Positions 1 through 10,920 of a stretch of 64,000 nt of DNA are shown here, piece after piece. This stretch comes from Erodium maritimum (taxonomy: Eukaryota > Streptophyta > Magnoliopsida > Geraniales > Geraniaceae), in NCBI GenBank assembly GCA_963921825.1, contig OY997589.1, positions 22,093,482 through 22,157,481 on the forward strand. Reading direction: 5' to 3'. The notes under the pieces are model-generated. The model had not been told where the DNA came from. It worked only from the letters and a program-made list of their open reading frames with translations, and did not search any database. The stretch's first letter is position 1. Each line of letters opens with the position of its first letter. The translations under genes and the position numbers were made by a program.

Positions 1-490
1 CAAAGAGATAAAAAGAGCAACTCATACTCATTGTTGGAGCTCCATTTTTACTGTTACCTCCACCCATAAGTCATAACTATCGCTTTGTGAATCTCCTTCT
101 CTCTCTTGTCTGCAAGAGTTTTATTTTCTTTTTCATTTCTGTGATCACCAACCCAAAAACCCTAGGAATAAATTTCTCTTCTTTACAAGAGTTGGGTATC
201 AATTGGTTTTGAGTTTTTGCTTCTCTCTCTAGAAACAAATTCATCCACCTATCTTTTTCTCTCTACATTTCTCTTTTTGCCATATCTGACCACCATTTGC
301 AATTGGGTTTCTGCTAATATTCTTTTTTGCCCACAAATCCAATCGGATTTCCCTCTAAGATCCCTAATTAGGCTCTGAGAAATCAGTATATATTTATATA
401 ATAAGAAGGAGAAACAGCTGTTTCTTCTTTGTTTGTTTCAATTCATATTTGGCTTTTGTTTTAGTGGCCTTCTGTTTTTGGTTGATTTCC
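1..490 (+). promoter_or_regulatory. Pyrimidine-rich leader / proximal promoter of the CID gene
   Basis: The region is rich in CT runs (for example around 95-125 and 220-280), as is common in plant 5' untranslated leaders, and has no long reading frame in line with the downstream protein. I cannot fix the transcription start. The frame can be extended upstream only from a TTG at 449, so the first ATG in frame, at 491, is taken as the start. Confidence 0.45.
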
Positions 491-3400
491 ATGGCTGCTG
501 CTACTGAGATTCCCAGTGAGACAGTGGCTGTCAAGAGCTTGGACGACTCGAAACCGAAACCCCAATCGGCATCGGAATCTGAATTCAATGTGCAGAAGCT
601 GGTTGACATGTTCACCAAGCTCAATCCTCTGGCCAAGGAGTTTTTCCCCTCTTCCTACGCTAAGCACGATCATCTCCAGAACAACAATCAGCTGGAGATG
701 GTGACCGGATTCCCTGCCGTGAATAAGAATTCCGGCAATGAAAACGTACTTAACAATCGGAGGGTACTGATAATCTTCATTTTGATGTCAATTGCTTTTT
801 GCTCTTCTTTCATTTCCTGTTTAGTTTTGTGGCTGGGTTGATTCTTTCAATTTGATTGGTAGGTAGCTTAGATTTTTTGGTAGATTTATGTCTTTGGCTT
901 GTAGATATGTGAAGTTTTCACCTTCTGCAAAAATAAACTTTATGGAATGCAATCTGAATTGTGTAAAATGGTGGTTTAAGATTTTATGTACTTGATTCTT
1001 ATGATTTGAATCATGTAACTTAACATTTGGAATTTCAGAGTTTCTGGAATTTTTCGTATCATGTTTGGTCCTAGTTTTACAGTAATTAAATAATGTGCAA
1101 CAGATTCGTTTTTGGACTGTGTTTTCAAGTGTATAATGTATTGCAACATCTCCCTAGTCCCAATTGAATTTTGAGTGACATTGCCCTTCTTCCCCTTGTG
1201 TTGTTTGTACAGAAATTGAGATATGCAGTTGTCTGTTGCAAAATTAGAGGTGCTTCCTCTTGATGTCATGGTTGTGTCCTGAATTCTTATGCTTACCACA
1301 CTTTTCTGTTTATAAGGGGGAGTACATCCAGTGTGTTAAATTTTGCAACTGTATCATTCGGGCTTGCTGGATGTCGTAATTAATGGGATAGATTCTAGCT
1401 TTGAAAGATGGTGAAATTTTTTGGTTGGAAGTGTAATGAAGATACTTTTGGGCTTAAGGTTTTTGTAGAAGTTGCTGATATGCATCAACATTTTACAATT
1501 TATCTGCTCCTCTATCGTTTTTGCTTATTATTGTTAATTCTTTTACCAGAGGAGAAATAACTTCAACCAAGTAAGGAAGAGGCTGAATGGAAGAAGTTTT
1601 AGGGCCCAGCGAGAAGATAGTATTAGGCGAACTGTATATGTTTCTGATATTGATCAAAATGTAAGTACATATGCTGGAGAGCTTTGTGTCATCTCAATGC
1701 ATAGAATTTCTTCGCATTGGTTTGTCTTGTTTTCCTTTTGTGAATGATTGTACTGAAAACTGTTTCCTTCTTTGCATTAGATCACTGAAGAGGGGCTTGC
1801 TGCCTTGTTTAGTAGCTGTGGACAAGTAAGTTATAGTGCTCATTTCATACCTGTTTATCCATTATCTTAGTTTCTTAGAAAAATTCTACTCGGAGCATTT
1901 ACATAATAGATACAACTTATCTGAATGTGTTTTTTCTCCTCTCGTCCAAAAGGATGGATTCTTACAGAGGACAGTAATGTATTCTTCTCTTGCCATTTTG
2001 ATTTGAAGAAAAGTTTTGTTTGCAGTTATTTATGCTATATTAAGTAGATCATTCCCTTTTATATCCCGACTGAAAACACATGCACTTCATGCATCTATTT
2101 GTATGTGTTCGCTGCTTCTTTTTCCTCCTTTATTGGTTCAGTTTCCTGTTCAGTATTTCAACTGCATTCATTACTGACTACATAGTCATGTTCAACATTT
2201 TCTTAAGCATATGCACTATGTTTTACGGTTAATTATTCTCTCTTCACTGTCATGGCACCTTTATAACCAACAGTTATGTGCCTTTTATGCCTGGAACAAC
2301 AAATGTGAACTTATGGAAGCCTTCTGAATTTCTATTTGTTTGTTTTTTCTTTTGCTTCTTTCCTTTTTAGTTGTTAACATTAATTTGATTATTTGGTTAG
2401 TCTAATAGTTCTTAATGGCATACCTTCATTTTTTTTTACTATTACTTATCTTGTGCCAAACGATGTATTATAATGCAGTAAGGACTCTATTATTACCCCA
2501 AAGTATGCTACTTTGTTCCAGTTTGGTCCCAAATTTGAATTTTGTTCCAATTTAGTCCCGAAGTATCCTAAGTTGTTCCAATTTGGCCCACAATTTATTT
2601 TCTGTTAAGCTATCTATTATTATGCAGTAACTGCTCCATTGTAGTCCAAGTTCGTTTTTTGTTCCAATTTGGTCCCAAGTTTTATTTTTGTTCCAATTTA
2701 GTCTCAAAGTATCATAGTTCGTTCCAATTTAGTCCTGAAGTACAACAATTTGTCCCATTTGATCCTCCAAATTATAGGCTGTTTTGATGCCTGATGACAT
2801 GGAGGGACGAATTGGGATACTTAGTTACTAAAGGAGAACATTAATAACATTGGGACCAAAATAGACCATCTTCCTTATTCTGCTGATTGCCTTTTTGTCT
2901 ATATTCAATCTTTGTACTGTGACTCACTGATTAAGGGTTAAAATTCCTTTGTGAGAAACATTTGAAGGGTAAAAAATGTTTATGAGAGAACGTGAAGAAA
3001 CGAATTATGTTTCATTTATCGTTGCCATCTCTAGAAGTAAATTTATTTTCTGTTCTGCCCTGCCTCCTCAACATCAACATGCTTTGTCAGGAGAGTTGGT
3101 AGTATGATTCGATATCAGGACTTATAAGATATTTAGCATGAAGTTTCTTCCTTCTGTTATGGAAACTAGTGTGTTTTCATTGTTGAGAATTTCTTTGAGT
3201 TACCTTGGTAGAAAAATATTATACATTTAAAGATAATAAAAGAAGGGTGCACATGTATTTCTAGGAAGAGAAATGAATTTCTTGTAGACTGTGCTAGACT
3301 CTGTGCAAGGTCATATATGTTGTGTTCAGACACTACACTTTTTTTTATCTTTTGTCTTGAATATTCTGGAGCTGTATGTTACATTATATTTTAAGTAATG

Positions 3401-4699
3401 CCTTCTCAGATGTGGAAGTAATGTGGACTTTCATGATCTAAAAATTAAAACAATGTCTATGTTATAATTCATTTTGATGCGGCCCTCACTTTTTCACTAT
3501 GGTATTTCTACACTCATTTCCATCATTGCTATATACGTGAACCTAACAATCTTATGATTTGCTTGTGTATCATAAAATCACACACAACTGGTTTGGATGG
3601 ACACAATGTAGTAATTCACTCGGTATTATAAAACTTGTCTTTCTCACAGGTTGTTGATTGCCGAGTGTGCGGCGATCCTCATTCAGTCCTTCGGTTTGCA
3701 TTTGTGGAGTTTGCTGATGAACGTAAGTTACACAAACCTTGTCAGTAAAGGGTATCAAAACAAACAAATGTAAAGTTACTCATATATACTGATCTTCATG
3801 GACTTGTGCCAACAGATGGTGCCCAGAATGCTTTAACCCTTGGCGGGACAATGCTAGGATATTATCCGGTCAGAGTCTTACCTTCAAAAACCGCCATCCT
3901 TCCCGTGAATCCCACATTCCTCCCTAGGGTATGATTAACCACATCTCTTCTGTCTTTAATTCTATCATTTTCAAGAGTTTCCAAGATCAACACTCCATGG
4001 AAGCTTTTGTTCTATAGTTTCTTATGGTTCTAGCTGAATGCAGTCGGATGATGAACGGGAAATGTGCAGCAGGACAGTCTATTGTACTAATATCGATAAG
4101 AATGTACGTATTTTCCATCAACAATAACTGCAAGTATGGGGATTGGAACCAGTTGACCTCATGAGATATTTTTGCTCCTTATGACTCTAATATGTTGCAT
4201 TTTCTTGTGCAGATTGCTGAGGCTGAAGTCAAGAACTTCTTTGAATCTTCTTGTGGTGAGGTGAGGGCAACATATGAATATAATTATATTACTTGCTTGG
4301 TTGAAAATAAGCGGCTTTTAATGTACTTGATATGGATAGGTTACCCGGTTGAGGATCTTGGGGGATCAGGTGCATTCAACTCGTATAGCTTTTGTTGAAT
4401 TCGCTTTGGTGAGTTCATCATCACATCAATTTCTCCTTTTCGTGGATTTGATGCTTAACCCTTATATTTCTCGGAGCAGGCGGAAAGTGCCATTATTGCC
4501 TTGAACTGTAGTGGGATGGTGCTGGGAAGCCAACCCATCAGGTCAGACTTGTCATTTCTTCACTTATGACCTTTCTCCAAAAGAAAATCTTGATATTAGA
4601 TGATTACTTGTGATGTCTTGTTGATTAAACATGTTAATCTGCAGGGTGAGTCCTTCGAAGACGCCTGTGAAGCCTCGGGTTAGTCGACCAACACATTAA
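491..4699 (+). CDS. CID: PABP-interacting protein of the CID8-13 type (PAM2 + two RRMs)
   Basis: Ten exons: 491-763, 1550-1660, 1781-1825, 3650-3722, 3816-3928, 4044-4103, 4213-4260, 4340-4408, 4480-4541 and 4645-4699. All junctions are GT-AG and keep frame, giving 302 residues. Residues 42-56 hold a PAM2 motif (LNPLAKEFFP), which in this family binds the MLLE domain of cytoplasmic poly(A)-binding protein. A basic stretch (about 90-106) precedes RRM1, with RNP2 VYVSDI (120-125) and RNP1 RFAFVEFA (158-165). RRM2 has VYCTNI (217-222) and RIAFVEFA (256-263). The family is plant-specific and linked to mRNA translation or stability; the basic stretch could act as a nuclear signal. Length is normal for the family. 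Which of CID8-13 is the true orthologue is not settled. The start is the first in-frame ATG. Intron 3 (1826-3649) carries a repeat. Confidence 0.93.
2468..2880. repeat. MITE-like repeat with internal direct duplication, in CID intron 3
   Basis: The block repeats short phrases such as ttgttccaatttagtcc and tttggtccca in two roughly 150-bp direct copies (about 2468-2630 and 2631-2780). It ends in the complementary phrase (gggaccaaaat near 2850), so the outer parts are loosely inverted. This looks like an old non-autonomous DNA element. No clear target duplication was found. Both splice sites of the host intron lie well outside it. Confidence 0.45.
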
Positions 4700-5243
4700 C
4701 TATGCAAGTTAAAGAATCAGCTCACATTGAGTAAACGAGGATCAAAAGATCCCATGCTGGACTCTTGAGGGGTCTTGTATGTTGAGAAAAAAAAAACTTA
4801 AGCGAAAGGGTAGTGAAGCTTTCCTCTTCTTTTTTTCCATCTTTTCGGTCTGAACAGTAACTCTCTGTTGAAGTATTTTGACTGTCATCTTTTCACTTGA
4901 CCTACTGCCACTTTTCAGTCACAAATTGTAGCTTACATGCTGATGATGATTGTTAGGTCTCATTGTTATCCATGTGAATCTTACTCATCCAAATTCGGTT
5001 TGGACATTATGTTGAAGTCTTGTTCACTTAAAAATTAAAACGGGTAGATTAAGGTCTCGAAATGATTCATATATTTTAGAGGTGTACTGTTACCGTTCTG
5101 TTCTGACCTAGAAATGTGCACACTCCTCTGGGTGTTGGGGCAAAACGGTTAGGTTCGGGAAGGAGGGACAAAGAGGCACTGTGTAGTGTAGTGCTTACTC
5201 AGAAGAAACGGCCTCTGAATCCCCGATAGCAAGGAAGAGTGAT
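4700..5243. other. 3' flank of CID gene, no gene seen
   Basis: This holds the presumed 3' untranslated region and intergenic DNA up to the terminal repeat at 5244. I see no reading frame with recognisable content and no clear polyadenylation hexamer. Confidence 0.5.
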
Positions 5244-5606
5244 AAGAGCATCCACATCAAGGCGGGGGGTGCGAGCGGGGCAGGAGCAGAGGAGGAGGGT
5301 TCGGGGTTCGAGGTTCGCACGGGTGTGGAGGGGGTTTGGTGCGAGGCATGAGGGGCGGGGGCGTGGGGGGGAAGGGGAAAGGTTCGGGGGCAGGGGCGCG
5401 AGGCATAAATCAGCCCCGCTGCCTCGCCCCCCTCTGCTTCGCCGGCGTCCTCTCTTCCATTGACGCGTGTGTTGTTAAAAAAAATTGCAGAGATGAGTCG
5501 TGAGGTTGAAAAAAGTGATTTGGTTAGTATTAATTAGCAATTAGTTAGTATTTGATTAGTATTGATTGGTTATTTTTTTTTTTTGAGAGTAATGAAATGT
5601 TTTTAT

Positions 5607-8600
5607 TTAAATATCGGCAATGAGGATGCTTTGAAGTGGTTCAGGGATATGACCCCCAGACCAATTCCAGACAGGTGAAGAACAAGCCGCCCTGGCAATC
5701 CAGTGAGCTGCTTTGTTCGATGTCTGTTTTACAAAGACGAGTTGCACGTACTCGAGTTGAGATAAAAGGGAGGTACAATCAGTGATAATTGTCCCTAAAG
5801 GAGATAAAAGACTTTCTCCTTTTCTGATCATATCCACTACGATCTTGCAGTCGCTTCTCACAAGTGCCCTCTGTCGAGGGTGTTGCTTAAGCCAGGTCAG
5901 CGCGTCCCTGATTGCGTACGCCTCCACCAGGGCCGGGTTTTGGGGGCCATGGATGGAGGTCGATCGGGCCCCCGTGATTCGGCCTTGATCATCCCTACCA
6001 ATCCATCCCGTCCCCATCAGGTTTGCCGCCGCGAATAAAGCCCCATCTGTGTTTACTGCCCAGGTTCCCTGGGGCGGGGGCTCCCAAACTACAGCCCCAG
6101 GTATTCGGCCTCGAACTGGCTGGGATAGATTTTGCTTCTTTCGTTTCATAGCCTCCAGCCATCCTGCTTGTAGGTGAAAAGATGTTTGGAAAATCGATGT
6201 CGCCGTCTGGGGCTTCTGTTCCCAGACCACCTTGTTTCTAGCCTTCCACACTTCCCAGAAGATGCAACCTATCAGTCCTCCACTTGCCGGAGGATTACTA
6301 CTTAACGTCATCTGCACCCATTCCGAGATTGATTGGGCATCATGTGGGATATTTAAGCCCGACTTGGTCCAACATTCCGCTGCCATGGGACACTCAACTA
6401 GCAGATGAAGTTCTGATTCCTCAGCCCCTGTGCATACCGGACATACTGCTGCCATATCTATGTGTCTTCGTCTAAGATTCACCGCCACCTGGAGACACCC
6501 TGAGCACGTCCTCCATAGAAACGTACGAACTTTAGGCAAGACTTCTAACTGCCAGATTCTCGTCCAGATGTCCGTCTGGGGTTGAAAAACTGCTTGATCT
6601 TGTTGACACATCCCATAAGCTGCTTTCACCGTGTATTGCCCCAGGTAGTCCCCCGCCCAGTACCAGGAGTCGGATACTGAAAATCTACTGATAGGTACCG
6701 CCAGTATCGCCTGTTGGACGTCCTCCTCAAACATGCATCGAATTTTATCGACGTCCCACCTCCTGTCATTTGGGAGCATAATGTCCGACACCGGTTGGAT
6801 AGCTAGATCCGTCCTTGTGGATTGCACTCTTGGTTCCACCCCTACCAACCACGGGTGGTTGCCGATCAATGTGGTCGTCCCTGGCCCAATGGACCTTCTC
6901 GCTCCTTCCTTGATCATATCCTGAGCCGAGAGCAGACTTTGCCATATGAAACTTTGGTTTGGTTTCCGAGCCGCCTCTAGCACCGACGTCTCCGGGTAGT
7001 ACCGCGCTTTCAAAACTCGAGCAACTAGACTAGTCTCATCTAGGAGTAGCCTCCACAGTTTTTTGCCCAACAAGGCCGTGTTGAAGTCAAACATATTCTT
7101 AAAACCCAGGCCCCCCTCATCCTTCGGGCGGGACATGGTCGTCCACGATTGCCATATGACCCCTTTACCACCCTCCCCACCCGACTTCCACCAAAACCGA
7201 GCCAATGCCACATTCATCTTCTCCAGTAACCCTTTTGGCAATCGCATTACACTCATCGTGTAGGTGGGAATCGCCTGCAGTACTGACTTTACTAGGACCT
7301 CCTTCCCTGCCCCGTTTAGCAGCTTGTCGTCCCATCTCTGAAGTCGTCGTAGTACTCGTGTTAGGATATATTGCAATCCCTGCTTCCTACTACGTCCCAT
7401 CATATTTGGTATACCCAGGTAGGGGGGAAGTTGAGTAAGCTCTGGTATACCCAGTATCCTTATCCCGTCCTCACGCCGGGAGGGAGATGTATTGACACTA
7501 AAGAATAGCGACGACTTCTGTTGATTTACTATCTGCCCTGACGCTTCCTCAAACATCCGCAGGTACCCCTGCACTCGATCCATCTCCAGCGGGGTCGCCT
7601 TACAATACACGTAACAGTTATCGGCAAAGAATAAGTGGGACAGGGGCGGTGCTTGAGGGGTTACTTTAACCCCATGAATCTCTCCTGCCCCCTCCGCCCC
7701 TTGTAGTAGTCTCGAGAAACCTTCCATGCAGAATAAGAATAAATACGGGGACAACGGGTCACCCTGACGAATCCCCCTCTCCGGTTGCACAAATCCCGCG
7801 TGCTGTCCTCCTGCAACTATATTATACGTGACCGAGTACGTACATCGACGTACCAGATTGATCCACTCCTCACTAAGGCCAAAGCCCCTCATCATGTCCC
7901 ACATAAAGCCCCATTCTACACGATCGTAGGCTTTACTCATATCAAGTTTCAGGGCCACCCACCCTTCCTTGCCCAACTTCTTATTCTTCAAATAATGCAA
8001 AGTCTCATAAGATAAAATGATGTTGTCTTGTATTGACCGGCCCGGAACAAACGCACATTGCGTAGCCGATATAAGACCATCCAGCAAACCCTTTAGCCGG
8101 TTTGCCGCCACCTTCGATACAATCTTGAATATCACATTGCAGAGAGCAATAGGCCTCAGGTCCTTTAATGACATCGGACACTCAACCTTCGGTATCAGAA
8201 CCAAGGTTGTTTTGTTCAGACCTGTCGCTATTTCCTCCCCAGCAAAGACCCTCTGTGCCCAGCGGGTGACGTCCTCACCCACTGTATCCCAATATTTCTG
8301 ATAAAAGAAAGGGTTCAAGCCATATGGGCCAGGTGATTTGTTCGGCCCCATCGAAAACGTGGCCTCCCGGACTTCCTCCGAAGGCACTTCCCTCATCAGT
8401 GTCCGATTCTGATCTGCTGTTACTTGTTGTCGAAACCGAGGGCCATTAATCCCATCTCCCCGCGTCTTCCTTGACAATGTCTTGTAGAAATCCAGAATAT
8501 AGTCGCCCAGTCCCGTATCACATGAGAGAACATTCCCCTCAGCGTCTTTCAATTCCGTCACCTTGTTTATGTTCTTCCGTTGAGACGCCAACGCCTGAAA

Positions 8601-9671
8601 GAACTTAGTGTTCTGGTCACTTTCCGTAAGCCAATGTTGCTTAGCCCTTTGCCTCCAGAACTCCCCCTTCTTTTCCAGTGCCGCCACATAGAGCTTCTGC
8701 AACGCTCTCCGCCTACGGATACTCGTTCTATCCAGTCTTCCATTCAACCACAGGATATCCTTCTCGTACCGGAAAATCTTCTTGGCTAGCGCGTTATAAA
8801 CCTCCTTCCCCCAGACTTCTAGCGCTTCACCCGTCTCCTTAGTTTTAGTGCCAATGTCCCGATCACCCGGAGACCCCCACCAGGCTTGGACCAGTTGTCC
8901 GCACTCCGGATCCTCCGCCCACATATTCTCAAACCGAAATTGTCTCGACCCCACCGAGTCCACCCGTCGTTCCGAATCCATTAAAATAGGCAGGTGGTCC
9001 GATGTTGAGATACCCAGATTGACCAGGTGTCCGTCCGGCCAGGCATCCTTTAGTTCCCGCGAAATAAGAGCCCGATCAAGCTGAACCGCCATACGTGTCT
9101 CCGGTTCGCTCCCACTATGCAAGGTGAAGCCATACCCATGAAGTGGTACGTCCACCACCTGGATCTCTCTCATTGACTCCCTAAAGCCTTGGATGAGACC
9201 GGTCGGGTATCGATTCCCTCCCCTTTTCTCCCGCTGTTTCAAAATGCCATTAAAGTCACCCATCAGCAGCCACTTCTTAGGTACCCCCAGTCGTGCCCCC
9301 AACGCCCGAATCATCTCCCAGGTCTGCCAACGGAGGTCCCGGTTCGCCTCACCATAAATGCCAGTAAAACGAATCTCCTCCCCCTCCGGTCCTCTGATTT
9401 CCACATCAATGAATCTCTCCTGGTAGTCAATCCTCGTCACTGCCACCCCAGTCGCCCATAGCAGGATAATTCCCCCTTGATGGCCCACTGCCGGAGTTTC
9501 GCACCCCCCCGCAAATCCCGTCTTCAATTTCAGGATATCCACGTCCCCTTTCCGAGCTAACATCTCGCTGAGAAAGACTACATGCGGTTTCCGACGACGA
9601 ATCGCCCCTTTCAAGTATTCCACCGTAGCTAACTTCCCCAGCCCCCGACAGTTCCATGATAGGAATCTCAT
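5607..9671 (-). CDS. LINE ORF2: endonuclease, reverse transcriptase, zinc-binding and RNase H domains
   Basis: From the first ATG (9671) the frame runs 1,354 residues without a stop; upstream extension needs a GTG at 9725. The order is typical of plant L1 elements. An N-terminal APE-type endonuclease carries SWNCRGLG, MGDFN and a terminal SDHLPI. The reverse transcriptase has LIPKV, LRPIALCN, LDMSKAYDRVEW and GIRQGDPLSPYLF. A Cys/His zf-RVT segment follows (CPVCTGAEESELHLLVECP), then a C-terminal RNase H with NTDGA, VEAYA, RSDCK and AAHW. The metal-binding box reads FADN where the family has FADD, and the finger motif reads SPGPYG where SPGPDG is usual. Both are single-base changes that probably inactivate the enzyme although the frame is open. 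Confidence 0.93.
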   Translation of the reverse strand: MRFLSWNCRGLGKLATVEYLKGAIRRRKPHVVFLSEMLARKGDVDILKLKTGFAGGCETPAVGHQGGIILLWATGVAVTRIDYQERFIDVEIRGPEGEEIRFTGIYGEANRDLRWQTWEMIRALGARLGVPKKWLLMGDFNGILKQREKRGGNRYPTGLIQGFRESMREIQVVDVPLHGYGFTLHSGSEPETRMAVQLDRALISRELKDAWPDGHLVNLGISTSDHLPILMDSERRVDSVGSRQFRFENMWAEDPECGQLVQAWWGSPGDRDIGTKTKETGEALEVWGKEVYNALAKKIFRYEKDILWLNGRLDRTSIRRRRALQKLYVAALEKKGEFWRQRAKQHWLTESDQNTKFFQALASQRKNINKVTELKDAEGNVLSCDTGLGDYILDFYKTLSRKTRGDGINGPRFRQQVTADQNRTLMREVPSEEVREATFSMGPNKSPGPYGLNPFFYQKYWDTVGEDVTRWAQRVFAGEEIATGLNKTTLVLIPKVECPMSLKDLRPIALCNVIFKIVSKVAANRLKGLLDGLISATQCAFVPGRSIQDNIILSYETLHYLKNKKLGKEGWVALKLDMSKAYDRVEWGFMWDMMRGFGLSEEWINLVRRCTYSVTYNIVAGGQHAGFVQPERGIRQGDPLSPYLFLFCMEGFSRLLQGAEGAGEIHGVKVTPQAPPLSHLFFADNCYVYCKATPLEMDRVQGYLRMFEEASGQIVNQQKSSLFFSVNTSPSRREDGIRILGIPELTQLPPYLGIPNMMGRSRKQGLQYILTRVLRRLQRWDDKLLNGAGKEVLVKSVLQAIPTYTMSVMRLPKGLLEKMNVALARFWWKSGGEGGKGVIWQSWTTMSRPKDEGGLGFKNMFDFNTALLGKKLWRLLLDETSLVARVLKARYYPETSVLEAARKPNQSFIWQSLLSAQDMIKEGARRSIGPGTTTLIGNHPWLVGVEPRVQSTRTDLAIQPVSDIMLPNDRRWDVDKIRCMFEEDVQQAILAVPISRFSVSDSWYWAGDYLGQYTVKAAYGMCQQDQAVFQPQTDIWTRIWQLEVLPKVRTFLWRTCSGCLQVAVNLRRRHIDMAAVCPVCTGAEESELHLLVECPMAAECWTKSGLNIPHDAQSISEWVQMTLSSNPPASGGLIGCIFWEVWKARNKVVWEQKPQTATSIFQTSFHLQAGWLEAMKRKKQNLSQPVRGRIPGAVVWEPPPQGTWAVNTDGALFAAANLMGTGWIGRDDQGRITGARSTSIHGPQNPALVEAYAIRDALTWLKQHPRQRALVRSDCKIVVDMIRKGESLLSPLGTIITDCTSLLSQLEYVQLVFVKQTSNKAAHWIARAACSSPVWNWSGGHIPEPLQSILIADI

Positions 9672-10210
9672 CGTTCTGCCTCCACCCAGCAGTGATAGCC
9701 GCCTACAGCACGCCGCTGTCTCCACACCGTTCTTCTAGCTAAAATAGAGGGCGCATCGTGTACCCAACACCTCTTCGCCGAATCACCAGCCAATTCACAC
9801 AAACCCGACCAACCTCCACACAGTCCAGTCCAAATCACAGAAACGGAAAACGTAAAGAGAGCCAGAAGCTTACCTCCTTAGCCGTCGTGCATCCCCCGAC
9901 GAAACGAACCTCTCGGGACGATGACAGTCGCAGCCTCCCGCCGCCAAGATTCAGCTCCACCGTGCAAGCCACCAGCGTAGGAGATCTCGATCCGATGAGC
10001 CGAAAGCCCCTGACGTCGAAATCAGCACCTCCCGTGCAAAAACCCCCACGCAATCGACGCTAAAAACGTAGACCCCGTCTCCACGAAGCCAAATAGACGC
10101 CCTGGCCAGCTGATTCTGTACATCGCCGACGAAGACGTGCTTTGGGCGTGCTCTCGCCTAGGCTAGGGCTGGCAAGTTAATTTTGCGTGTACTGTTACTA
10201 TGTGGGTTTA
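9672..10210 (-). other. 5' region of the LINE, no ORF1 recognised
   Basis: The GC-rich 5' part of the LINE transcript strand has no DUF4283, RRM or CCHC segment in any frame I could read. On the minus strand a splice-donor-like gtaagc lies near 9870, following GGAG. Loss of ORF1 by splicing of the template RNA is possible but only inferred. Confidence 0.5.
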
Positions 10211-10447
10211 TATTGATTGGTTATTAGTATTAATTAGGTAATTAGTATTAATGGTAATTAGATATTAATTAGGTAATTAGATATATGTTAATTAGGTAAT
10301 TATGCGATTAATAAATGATAATTATAATAAACATTTTATAATTGTATATATATAATTAGGTAATTAAATATATGTTAATTAGGTAATTAGGTGATTAATA
10401 CATGATAATTATAATGATCATTTTATAATTGTATACATGTAATCGAT

Positions 10448-10605
10448 ATCAGGATAACAAACATTTTTTTGTTGCGATAAAAAATATCAGGACAACAAAC
10501 ATTTTTTTGTTGCGATAAAAAATATCCGACGACGGGGCTCAAACGTTATTATCAGGAATAGTAACTGTCAAACGTTATTATCAGGAATAGTAACGGTCAT
10601 AAAAG
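10448..10605. repeat. Two short tandem duplications
   Basis: A unit of about 39 bp containing caaacatttttttgttgcga is present twice at 10448-10527. A unit of about 30 bp containing aacgttattatcaggaatag follows twice at 10540-10600. They lie in AT-rich DNA (10226-10690) inside the outer TIR element, which otherwise repeats variants of ttaattaggtaattag. Confidence 0.7.
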
Positions 10606-10920
10606 AATTCATCACTGTAGAAGTTTATATCGACCAAATGAATTGTCAGTTTGAATTATGTATTTTTTTTATTTAATTAATCTCTTTAAAAAATTATTTT
10701 TATTAATGAAATTTTATTTCTATTTTATTTAGTAGTTGTCGATTTAAAAATAACGTTAACAATTCAGTTAAAAGCTTAATTAATTACACAATCAGCATAT
10801 CTGAAAATCAAGCCCCCCATACAAGCCTCTCTGATGTGCTATACACTTTTTTAGGGGGGCAGAACCCTGAACCCTGCCCAGTCAGCAGAGGGTTCTGCCT
10901 CAGGGTTCAAGGTTATGTCC

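Larger units (their letters stand above)
5575..10210 (-). mobile_element. L1-type LINE with 15-bp target-site duplication
   Basis: The 15-bp sequence tattgattggttatt occurs at 5560-5574 and again at 10211-10225, exactly flanking the element. The minus-strand 3' end is an A-tail (T run at 5575-5584), with only 22 bp between the tail and the ORF2 stop. ORF2 occupies most of the element. The GC-rich 5' part (9672-10210) has no recognisable ORF1. An intact target duplication and A-tail show insertion by target-primed reverse transcription. Confidence 0.92.

Noticed and set aside
449..490. Hydrophobic N-terminal extension of the CID protein, resembling a signal peptide
   Set aside because: It would need a TTG start; the first ATG is at 491, and the family is cytoplasmic or nuclear.
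9758..10063. Plus-strand Thr/Ser/Arg-rich frame
   Set aside because: It is antisense to the LINE 5' region and has no recognisable domain.
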